From Thermoleophilia bacterium (GTDB lineage: Bacteria; Actinomycetota; Thermoleophilia; RBG-16-64-13): a DNA stretch of 5,091 nucleotides. The position numbers and the translations under genes are program-made. Within the stretch, counting starts at the first letter, position 1. Each line of letters begins with the position of its first letter. Below the pieces are notes generated by a model that was not told the origin of the DNA, ran no database searches, and saw only the letters and a program-made list of their open reading frames with translations. Shown here piece by piece: positions 1-5,091 of this stretch. The DNA lies in contig JAFGIH010000094.1 in the NCBI GenBank assembly GCA_016929985.1, positions 1-5,091 on the forward strand, written 5' to 3'.

Positions 1-127
1 CACCGGCCACGACCACATCTAGATCGGGAGAATCACGCCCCAACTCCCGATCGCGTACGCTGCCCCCCACCAGCCAGCCTTCGATCCCACGGCTCCGCAA
101 GATGTCGGCCACGGCCCGCAGCATCAT
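1..127 (-). CDS. Class II CCA-adding enzyme / poly(A) polymerase-type nucleotidyltransferase, N-terminus (3' end outside window)
   Basis: Too short for an ORF listing, this frame begins at ATG (127-125) and runs off the left edge after 42 residues. It carries the start of the class II nucleotidyltransferase head domain: a short helix, then LVGGSVRD (19-26), LGRDSP and DLD (35-37), followed by VVVAG. GG-x-VRD binds the incoming nucleotide, and the two Asp residues of D-x-D are the metal-binding catalytic pair. Members add CCA, or only A, to tRNA 3' ends, or make poly(A) tails; the specificity region is outside the window. In a Gram-positive genome a tRNA CCA-adding enzyme is the likeliest reading. 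GGAGG (141-137) lies 9 bases upstream of the start; a second ATG follows at once (124-122). The frame continues upstream without a stop to the end of the previous gene, but no better start is seen there. Confidence 0.85.
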   Translation of the reverse strand, partial: MMLRAVADILRSRGIEGWLVGGSVRDRELGRDSPDLDVVVAG

Positions 128-167
128 GGCGCCTTCCCTCCGTTCGGCCTCCGCGCCTCTCGCTACG
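128..167 (-). other. 40-base intergenic spacer before the nucleotidyltransferase gene
   Basis: This is the longest gap between genes in the window. It begins right after the stop of the small membrane protein gene and holds the GGAGG (141-137) that serves the next gene. I see no stem-loop with a T-run and no convincing promoter, so read-through from the upstream genes is expected. Confidence 0.5.
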
Positions 168-527
168 CTACTTCGACGACGGCTTCTGCTTGCGCAGATA
201 CCGCTGGTACTTGAACCTGTCGATGCCGTACACAACCCCGGCAAAGATCACGAAGCCTATGACCGCCACGATGACGTTCCCGAGCGTGCTGGCTCCCGAC
301 TTCCATCCGTACTGTATGAGAAGGAAGTAGATCACCGCCATCGCCACTCCGGAGATGACCGCCCGCTTCCAGGAGGGGGGCTTCATCCCCGACCGGGCCG
401 GTGTGGTACGGCTCCGGCTGCCCACCGAAGTCCTGGAGCGCGATCCGTACGCGCCCTTGGTCGTAGCTGGGGTCTTGGCTTTGGGAAAGGCCTCCCGTGC
501 CGCCCTGCGTGTTGCCTTTTTCGACAT
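168..527 (-). CDS. Small basic protein with two predicted membrane helices, function unknown
   Basis: I do not recognise this 119-residue protein. Residues 1-54 are hydrophilic, strongly basic (Lys/Arg-rich) and probably disordered. They contain GSRSRT twice (28-33 and 36-41) with different codons, so the repeat is kept at protein rather than DNA level. Two hydrophobic segments follow, about 56-74 and 82-101, joined by a short loop, then a basic tail (FKYQRYLRKQK). By the positive-inside rule both ends should be cytoplasmic with a short outside loop. There is no signal peptide or lipobox. The gene starts 19 bases after the CBS gene; the nearest Shine-Dalgarno-like run, GGGAG (546-542), is 14 bases from the ATG, which is long. 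The start is therefore uncertain; Met48, just before the first helix, is an alternative without a good RBS. Codon-like composition and position in the gene row support a real gene. Confidence 0.75.
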   Translation of the reverse strand: MSKKATRRAAREAFPKAKTPATTKGAYGSRSRTSVGSRSRTTPARSGMKPPSWKRAVISGVAMAVIYFLLIQYGWKSGASTLGNVIVAVIGFVIFAGVVYGIDRFKYQRYLRKQKPSSK

Positions 528-546
528 GATTCTGCGCCGTTCTCCC

Positions 547-1008
547 TTATTCGCTCTCGGCGATCGCCCGGACGATATCGCCTCGTGTCACGATGCCCAC
601 CAGTGCGAGGTCCTCCGTCACAGGAAGACGGTTGACCTTGTTGTCGGCCATCAAGGTGGCCGCCTCCCTGACTGTGGCGTCCGGCGAGATGGTGATCACC
701 TCGGTGCTCATGATGTCGGCCACGCTGGCCCCGAAGGCCTTGCGGAACCGGTCTCGGAATTTCTTCACGCTCTCCAGATAGATGATGCCGTCCAGGAACT
801 GGATGTAGTAGGGAAAGTGCAGGTCGGCGTCCTGGACGATGACGTCCGCCTCGCTCACCATCCCGACGACTCTGCGCGCTTCGTCGATCACCGGCACCCC
901 GCTGACCTTGTTCTCGGCCAAGATGTCGGCCAGGTCGCGCACCGTGGTGTCCGGACCGACCGTGACTACGTTGCTCTGCATGATGTCCCTGACTCTCAAG
1001 TTCTCCAT
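547..1008 (-). CDS. Two-CBS-domain protein
   Basis: This 153-residue soluble protein is almost entirely a tandem CBS pair (Bateman module). CBS1 covers about 5-58: VRDIM, the core KVSGVPVID, and GMVSEAD (49-55). CBS2 covers about 95-150: VADIM, KVNRLPV and GIVTRGD (138-144). Both repeats keep the G-x-V-S/T-x-x-D pattern whose Ser/Thr and Asp usually bind the ribose of an adenosyl nucleotide, so AMP/ADP/ATP-type sensing is plausible. Between them a charged aromatic segment (61-94) has a pattern I recall from other stand-alone bacterial CBS proteins. There is no fused effector domain, so the target is unknown. The ATG (1008-1006) sits inside the end of the acpS-nnr gene, with a 13-base overlap. 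GAGAGAGGA (1022-1014) lies 5 bases upstream, suggesting coupled translation. A regulatory link to its neighbours is only inference. Confidence 0.92.
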   Translation of the reverse strand: MENLRVRDIMQSNVVTVGPDTTVRDLADILAENKVSGVPVIDEARRVVGMVSEADVIVQDADLHFPYYIQFLDGIIYLESVKKFRDRFRKAFGASVADIMSTEVITISPDATVREAATLMADNKVNRLPVTEDLALVGIVTRGDIVRAIAESE

Positions 1009-3038
1009 GAGGGTCCTCTCTCGTAGATGCGGTCGGCGATGACCTCGGGGATCAACTCCACCAGGTCACCAGCCAGGATACCTTGCGGATCGGTCATCGC
1101 GCCAAGTCTACCGGCTTCGGCGTGGATCCAGGCCCCGGCGTAGGCGGCCTCAAAGGGCTCCAGCCCTTTCGCAAGGAGGGCCCCGATGATGCCGGAGAGC
1201 GCGTCGCCGGTGCCTGCCGACGCCAACTGAGGCGGGCCTTGCACCACAGCGCGCGTCTCTCCCGTGGGGGCGGCGATGACGGTCGACGAGCCCTTGAGCA
1301 GCACCACCTGGCCGGTGGCCGCCGCCGCGCGGCGCGCGGCGGCCAGAGCCGCCGCCGCAAGCTCGGCGGCCGGGACTCCCAGCAGTGCGGCCAACTCGCC
1401 CACGTGGGGCGTCAGTACCAGTCCTGGGCGGCCTTGCAGATCGCCCGGCGTCCCCGCGAAGGCGAACAGCCCGTCGGCGTCGAGGACGGCGGGCACCGTG
1501 CTCTCGAGCATCACCGTCTTCAGTGCCGCCATCGTGGCCGGGTCGCGGCCCAATCCAGGCCCGGCCACCAGTGCGCCCAGCCGCTTGTCGGCCACGGCGG
1601 ACAGTACCGGCCCCGCATCGTTCAAGAAGTCACCGGGGCCTATCTCCTGCAGCACCGCTTCCACCAAGCGGTTCCTCAAACCGGACGCCGCCCCGGCGTT
1701 CATCAGCAGGCGCACGTATCCGGCTCCCATCCGAAGGGCAGCCTGCGCGGCCAGCCAGGCTGCGCCGGGATACGCGGTGGAGCCCGCCAGCAGCGCCACA
1801 TAGCCGGCGCGGTACTTGTGGTCGTCCACCCGGCGTCCGGGGACGTTCACATCGTCGTCCCTGACCACCCACAGGTCGGGCTCCGGTTCGAGCGACTGCG
1901 GGATACCGATATCCCACACCAACACCTCCCCGGCGGCCTCCGACCCGGGCGGAGAGACAAGACCGCTCTTCGCCGCGTGGAACGTTATGGTGACATCGGC
2001 CGCCACCGTGCCGGCCGCGACGCTCCCCGTGGTCGCGTCCACCCCTGAGGGGACGTCCACTGCCAGAACCGGTACACCCCGGGCCCCGACGGCGTTGATG
2101 AGTCGGGTCCACTCCGCCGGCCGGCCGCGCAATTCACCCCGTGCTCCGGTGCCGAGCAGGCAGTCGACCACGAGTTCGGTCTCGTCCCAGAGGTAGCTGG
2201 GCACCTCGCCGATACGCAGGTTCACTCCCGCTTTCTCAGCCGCCCGGTAGTTGAGTGCGGCGTCGGGGCTGAGCTCGATCGGCGACCCCACCGCCACCAC
2301 GCAGGCCACCGGGTGGCCCATGAGGTGCAGCTGCCGGGCGGCGGCCAGACCGTCGCCGCCGTTGTTGCCATGGCCACAGACGATGAGGGTGTGCCTGTCG
2401 GGATACCGCGACCTGATCAGCATGCTGACGCCCAGAGCGGCCCGCTCCATGAGCACCGGGCCCGGCACCCCGATGTCTTCGATGGTCACCCGATCGAGCT
2501 CGCGCACTTGGGCCGGTGTGAAGACCGCCGGCCGCTCGGCCAGCGAGAAGAGTCCTGTGATGCGTCCTCTGATGCGGCCGTTCGTGCCGATGCCTTCGTC
2601 CTCGAATCCACCATCCGACTCCATCTCGACTCCTCTCCATACATGTGCGACGACCACCGCGCAGGCGCCCGCAAGTGAATCGACGTGAGAAAGCGAGACC
2701 CGGACCTCTGCGATCCCCTGCTCCCGCGCCACGACGGCCGTGCGCCCCGTGAGCACCACGCGGGGAGGACCACCTGCCGATCCGCCCTCGGACCCATCCG
2801 CCAGTATCTCGATCTCACGCCAGCAGAGTACGCCGGTGCCCAACAGCTTACCAACAGCCTCCTTGGCCGCGAAACGCGCCGCGAAGTGCAGGATGGGCGT
2901 ACCCCGGCCGCGGCAGTAGGCGATCTCCCCCGGAGTGAAGAGGCGCTCCTCGAGACGAGGATGACGCGCTAGCGCCCCGCGGAAGCGCTCGCTCTCCACC
3001 AGGTCGAGCCCCACGAACGGACCGCCGGGCGGATACAC
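996..3038 (-). CDS. acpS-nnr: Fusion of holo-ACP synthase (AcpS) with bifunctional NAD(P)H-hydrate epimerase/dehydratase (Nnr)
   Basis: One 680-residue frame joins three activities. Residues 1-133 are AcpS, which transfers 4'-phosphopantetheine from CoA to apo-ACP: GLDLVE (10-15, metal-ligand Asp12), FTPGE (34-38), RFAAKEAVGKLLGTG (55-69, metal-ligand Glu60) and SLSH (115-118). Residues 82-90 are a Gly/Ser-rich loop. A linker of about 38 residues (134-171) follows. The NnrE epimerase domain (about 172-400) has CGHGNNGGDG (221-230), VDCLLGTG (291-298) and VDVPSGVDATTG (327-338). The NnrD dehydratase domain (about 401-672) has HKYRAG (407-412), GPGLG (493-497), LDADG (519-523), LTPHVGE (542-548), LKGSS (581-585) and GTGDALSG (609-616, catalytic Asp612). 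Together NnrE and NnrD repair hydrated NAD(P)H. The GTG start (3038-3036) lies 2 bases after the glmS stop, with GGTGGAG (3050-3044) 5 bases upstream. No catalytic motif is missing. An internal RBS and ATG at residue 139 could yield free Nnr of 542 residues, close to the 515 of E. coli Nnr. Confidence 0.93.
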   Translation of the reverse strand: MYPPGGPFVGLDLVESERFRGALARHPRLEERLFTPGEIAYCRGRGTPILHFAARFAAKEAVGKLLGTGVLCWREIEILADGSEGGSAGGPPRVVLTGRTAVVAREQGIAEVRVSLSHVDSLAGACAVVVAHVWRGVEMESDGGFEDEGIGTNGRIRGRITGLFSLAERPAVFTPAQVRELDRVTIEDIGVPGPVLMERAALGVSMLIRSRYPDRHTLIVCGHGNNGGDGLAAARQLHLMGHPVACVVAVGSPIELSPDAALNYRAAEKAGVNLRIGEVPSYLWDETELVVDCLLGTGARGELRGRPAEWTRLINAVGARGVPVLAVDVPSGVDATTGSVAAGTVAADVTITFHAAKSGLVSPPGSEAAGEVLVWDIGIPQSLEPEPDLWVVRDDDVNVPGRRVDDHKYRAGYVALLAGSTAYPGAAWLAAQAALRMGAGYVRLLMNAGAASGLRNRLVEAVLQEIGPGDFLNDAGPVLSAVADKRLGALVAGPGLGRDPATMAALKTVMLESTVPAVLDADGLFAFAGTPGDLQGRPGLVLTPHVGELAALLGVPAAELAAAALAAARRAAAATGQVVLLKGSSTVIAAPTGETRAVVQGPPQLASAGTGDALSGIIGALLAKGLEPFEAAYAGAWIHAEAGRLGAMTDPQGILAGDLVELIPEVIADRIYERGPSWRT
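1317..1344. repeat. GC-only inverted repeat inside the NnrD coding region
   Basis: Perfect 9-base arms GGCCGCCGC (1317-1325) and GCGGCGGCC (1336-1344) flank a 10-base GC-only spacer. The stretch encodes an alanine/arginine-rich helix of the NnrD domain (around residues 566-574), so it is most simply a by-product of GC-rich alanine codons. It could still form a stable hairpin in the mRNA. It has no following T-run, so it is not an intrinsic terminator. Confidence 0.5.
2622..2636 (-). promoter_or_regulatory. Internal ribosome binding site and in-frame ATG at the AcpS/Nnr boundary
   Basis: On the minus strand AGAGGAG (2636-2630) is followed after 5 bases by ATG (2624-2622), in frame as Met139 of the fusion protein. 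It lies just after the AcpS domain ends and about 33 residues before the NnrE domain begins. This is among the best Shine-Dalgarno matches in the window, and it sits where a separate nnr gene would start. The codon just before it is TGG (Trp134, 2639-2637), one base from a stop. Whether ribosomes start here is not shown by sequence alone. Confidence 0.6.
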
Positions 3039-3040
3039 GG

Positions 3041-4873
3041 CTACTCCACCGTGACGGTCTTGGCCAGGTTACGCGGCTGATCGACCTTCTCACCCCTGGC
3101 CTTGGCCACGTAGTAGGCGAAGAGCTGAAGGGGAACGGTCGCGAGCAGCGGCGAGAGCATCTCGTCGACCCGCGGCACGAAGAGGATATCGGCGGCCATG
3201 CCCTCCAGGCGCTCGTTGCCTGTCGAAGCCACCGCGATCACCCGGGCGCCGCGAGCCATCACCTCCTGCACGTTGGACACGAGCTTGTCGTACACGGAGC
3301 TGTCGGTGGCGACCACCACCACCGGCGATCCCTCCTCGAGCAGCGCGATGGGGCCATGCTTCATCTCCCCCGACGCGTACGCTTCGGTGGGAACGTACGA
3401 GATCTCCTTGAGCTTCAGCGCCCCCTCGAGCGCCACCGGCAGACCGATATTCCGTCCCAGGACCATGAAGTAACGACTCGCGGCGTACCGCACGGCCACC
3501 TCTTCCACCGCCGCCGCCGGGCCGTCCTCCAGGTAGTCGCTGAGTAGCGCAGGCACCCGCCGCAACTCCTCCGTGTAGGTACGCACCTGCTCCGCGCTGA
3601 GGCCGCCCCGAATCTCACCGAAATACAACCCGAGGAGCAGCATGGCGAGCACCTGGGTGAGGAAGGTCTTCGTAGCCGCCACCCCAATCTCGAGACCCGC
3701 CCGGGTGAACAGGACCCCATCCGCCTCCCGGGTGGCCTGAGAGCCGACTATGTTAGTGACGGCCAGCACCTTCGCCCCCGCCTGGCGGGCCAGACGCATC
3801 GCCGCCAGAGTGTCGGCGGTCTCTCCCGACTGTGTGATCGCCACGCACAGGCAGTCGGGCCCGATCACTGGGTCTCGGTGGCGGAACTCCGAGGCCACCT
3901 CCACCTCCACCGGCACGCGCGCCCAGCGCTCCAGCGCGTATCTGCCCACGAGGCCGGCGTGATATGAGGTGCCGCACGCGACTATCACCACCCGGCCGAC
4001 CTCTCGTATGTCGTCCTCGGAGAGGCCGAGGCCGTCAAGGATCACACAACCGTCGGGCGCGATACGCTCGGCGAGGGTGTCGGCAAGCGCTGCAGGTTGC
4101 TCGTGGATCTCCTTCAGCATGAAGGTCTCGTACCCGGCCTTCTCGGCGGCTTCGTCGTTCCAGTCGATCTGCTCGACCGACCGGCTCACGGGGGCGCCGT
4201 CGAGGTCGAAGACCTCCACCCCCTCGCGTCCCACCACCACCACGTCGCCGTCGTCGGGGAGCAGCACGGAGCGCGTCTCGGCCAAGAAGGCGGGGATGGC
4301 CGAGGCTATGAAGTTCTCTCCCTTGCCCAGGCCCGCCACCAGCGGCGTCTCTTTGCGGATGCCCACGATCACATCCGGCTCGTCGGCCGCGATGGCGCAG
4401 TACGTGAAGTGACCCTCCATCTGCCGGTAGGCCTCCGCCACCGCGTCGCGTAGCGATCCCCGGTAGGCCCGCTCGATAAGGTGAGCGACCACCTCTGCGT
4501 CGGTCTCGGAGGTGAACACGTGCCCCTCGGCCTGCAGTTCGGCTCTCAGGGTCAGGTAGTTCTCCACGATGCCGTTCAGCACGATGGCGAAGCGCCCCGA
4601 GCAATCGGTGTGCGGATGGGCGTTCTCGGTGGACGGCCGTCCATGCGTGGCCCAGCGCGTGTGCGCGATACCGAGAGTGCCGGCCGCGTCGATCTGGTCG
4701 AGGATGCCCTCCAGATTGTCGAGATTGCCCACAGAATGGAGCAGTTCAAAGCGACCGTCGGTGATGATGGAGATACCGGCCGAATCGTAGCCGCGGTACT
4801 CGAGCTTCCGCAAACCCCGGAACAGGATGTCCCGGCAGGGCCGCTCGCCCACATAGCCGATGATGCCGCACAT
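3041..4873 (-). CDS. glmS: Glutamine--fructose-6-phosphate aminotransferase (isomerizing), GlmS
   Basis: This 610-residue cytoplasmic enzyme makes glucosamine-6-phosphate from fructose-6-phosphate and glutamine, the first step to UDP-GlcNAc; E. coli GlmS has 609 residues. The frame is open upstream to 4978, but the start must be the ATG at 4873-4871: it gives MCGIIGYVG, with Cys2 becoming the N-terminal nucleophile after Met removal. A GGAGG at 4888-4884 lies 10 bases upstream. The glutaminase domain (about 2-240) shows HTRWATHG at 71-78, oxyanion-hole Asn100-Gly101 in LNGIVENY, and Asp125 in ETDAEVVAHL. The first SIS domain holds ACGTSYHAG (299-307), TQSGETADTLAA (347-358) and GLEIGVAATKTF (393-404). 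The second holds EGALKLKEISYVPTEAYASG (483-502) and KHGP (505-508). The C-terminal QPRNLAKTVTVE carries Lys605, which forms the sugar Schiff base. The residue before the oxyanion-hole Asn is Leu99 rather than the His of E. coli. The start codon overlaps the previous stop (TGATG), implying coupling. Confidence 0.98.
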   Translation of the reverse strand: MCGIIGYVGERPCRDILFRGLRKLEYRGYDSAGISIITDGRFELLHSVGNLDNLEGILDQIDAAGTLGIAHTRWATHGRPSTENAHPHTDCSGRFAIVLNGIVENYLTLRAELQAEGHVFTSETDAEVVAHLIERAYRGSLRDAVAEAYRQMEGHFTYCAIAADEPDVIVGIRKETPLVAGLGKGENFIASAIPAFLAETRSVLLPDDGDVVVVGREGVEVFDLDGAPVSRSVEQIDWNDEAAEKAGYETFMLKEIHEQPAALADTLAERIAPDGCVILDGLGLSEDDIREVGRVVIVACGTSYHAGLVGRYALERWARVPVEVEVASEFRHRDPVIGPDCLCVAITQSGETADTLAAMRLARQAGAKVLAVTNIVGSQATREADGVLFTRAGLEIGVAATKTFLTQVLAMLLLGLYFGEIRGGLSAEQVRTYTEELRRVPALLSDYLEDGPAAAVEEVAVRYAASRYFMVLGRNIGLPVALEGALKLKEISYVPTEAYASGEMKHGPIALLEEGSPVVVVATDSSVYDKLVSNVQEVMARGARVIAVASTGNERLEGMAADILFVPRVDEMLSPLLATVPLQLFAYYVAKARGEKVDQPRNLAKTVTVE

Positions 4874-5091
4874 CAGTGTCCGACCTCCAAGGTCACGTAG
4901 GGAGACATCCAGGCAGCCACCAGGGCCTCGTACGAAGGGATCATGTCGATCATCGTGCCCATGGGGATCCGCGCACAATCCTTTCCGGCTTCGATCACCA
5001 GATAATCGGCCGACCGCCCGACCTCGCGCAGGCCCGGCCGCGTGAACCTGACCGTTCCCGTGCTCAGATCCTGCCGGCCTATCCCCAGCAC
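4873..5091 (-). CDS. PLP-dependent alanine/ornithine racemase-family protein, C-terminal part (5' end outside window)
   Basis: The reading frame is open to the right edge of the window and stops at TGA (4875-4873). The 72 visible residues resemble the C-terminal end of the alanine/ornithine racemase family of fold-III PLP enzymes: a GIGRQD segment at the start, then a G(R)SADYLVIE strand, then a closing S-Y-E-A-L-V-A-A-W-M-S-P-Y-V segment where the family usually has a D-Y-(G)-A-L-L-x-A-M-x-S-P-Y-V pattern. The GTG at the very edge is probably an internal valine, not the start, since the conserved text runs straight through it. The PLP lysine and the N-terminal barrel lie outside the window, so substrate (alanine, ornithine or other) cannot be decided. 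Next to glmS, a role in D-alanine supply for peptidoglycan is possible but inferred. The family call rests on recalled family patterns, not on a search. Its stop overlaps the glmS start codon. Confidence 0.7.
   Translation of the reverse strand: MLGIGRQDLSTGTVRFTRPGLREVGRSADYLVIEAGKDCARIPMGTMIDMIPSYEALVAAWMSPYVTLEVGH

Noticed and set aside
355..1026. A 223-residue open frame on the plus strand opposite the CBS gene and the small membrane protein gene
   Set aside because: It is a shadow of the CBS gene, whose two domains are clear on the minus strand, and its product shows no family motif.
1083..2048. A 321-residue open frame on the plus strand opposite acpS-nnr
   Set aside because: It is antisense to a gene with complete Nnr motifs, its product is Arg/Gly/His-rich without recognisable domains, and long antisense frames are common in GC-rich coding DNA.
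2637..2639. A variant genetic code (TGA read as Trp) as an explanation of the AcpS-Nnr fusion
   Set aside because: The junction codon is TGG, not TGA, and TGA is used as a stop for the racemase-family gene (4875-4873) and for acpS-nnr (998-996).
4874..4978. A longer glmS starting at 4978, adding 35 residues
   Set aside because: An N-terminal extension would bury the Cys2 nucleophile, which must be N-terminal, and the region already encodes the end of the racemase-family protein in another frame.
4874..5091. A glmS ribozyme or riboswitch upstream of glmS
   Set aside because: The upstream region is protein-coding right up to the glmS ATG, leaving no untranslated leader in the window.
1..5091. 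A novel defence system, mobile element, CRISPR array or phage segment
   Set aside because: All six genes are same-strand and tightly packed. Five belong to or fit familiar families; the sixth, a small membrane protein of unknown function, shows no defence, mobile-element or phage signature. I see no transposase, terminal repeats, regularly spaced repeats or compositional break.

Overview
The window is one dense block of six genes, all transcribed from the minus strand (right to left as printed), with no mobile element, RNA gene, CRISPR array or long non-coding gap. The DNA is GC-rich, junctions are very tight, and most starts have clear Shine-Dalgarno sequences. Together with the neighbourhood (alanine-racemase-like enzyme, glmS, acpS, nnr), this points to a high-GC Gram-positive bacterium, most plausibly a deep-branching actinobacterium. 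That placement is inference; no phylogenetic marker in the window fixes it.

In transcription order the layout is: (1) the C-terminal 72 residues of a PLP-dependent alanine/ornithine-racemase-family protein (4873-5091, 5' end outside the window); (2) complete glmS, glucosamine-6-phosphate synthase (3041-4873), whose ATG shares one base with the previous stop; (3) a 680-residue fusion of holo-ACP synthase with the bifunctional NAD(P)HX repair enzyme, epimerase plus dehydratase (996-3038); (4) a 153-residue protein with two CBS domains (547-1008), overlapping the fusion gene by 13 bases; (5) an unrecognised 119-residue basic protein with two membrane helices (168-527); (6) the first 42 residues of a class II tRNA CCA-adding/poly(A) polymerase-type nucleotidyltransferase (1-127, 3' end outside the window). 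Junctions are -1, +2, -13, +19 and +40 bases, so one operon with translational coupling in its first half is likely. I see no terminator or internal promoter.

Functionally this is a housekeeping set: amino-sugar supply for the cell wall (GlmS), possibly D-amino acid supply (the racemase), activation of acyl carrier protein for lipid synthesis (AcpS), repair of hydrated NADH/NADPH (Nnr), and tRNA 3'-end maturation. I do not see an undescribed biological system. The most interesting point is the AcpS-Nnr fusion. Directly after the expected end of AcpS lies a strong internal ribosome binding site and an in-frame ATG, and a single base change (TGG to TGA) would restore two separate genes. Either the fusion is recent or artefactual, or the locus makes both a fused and a free Nnr.
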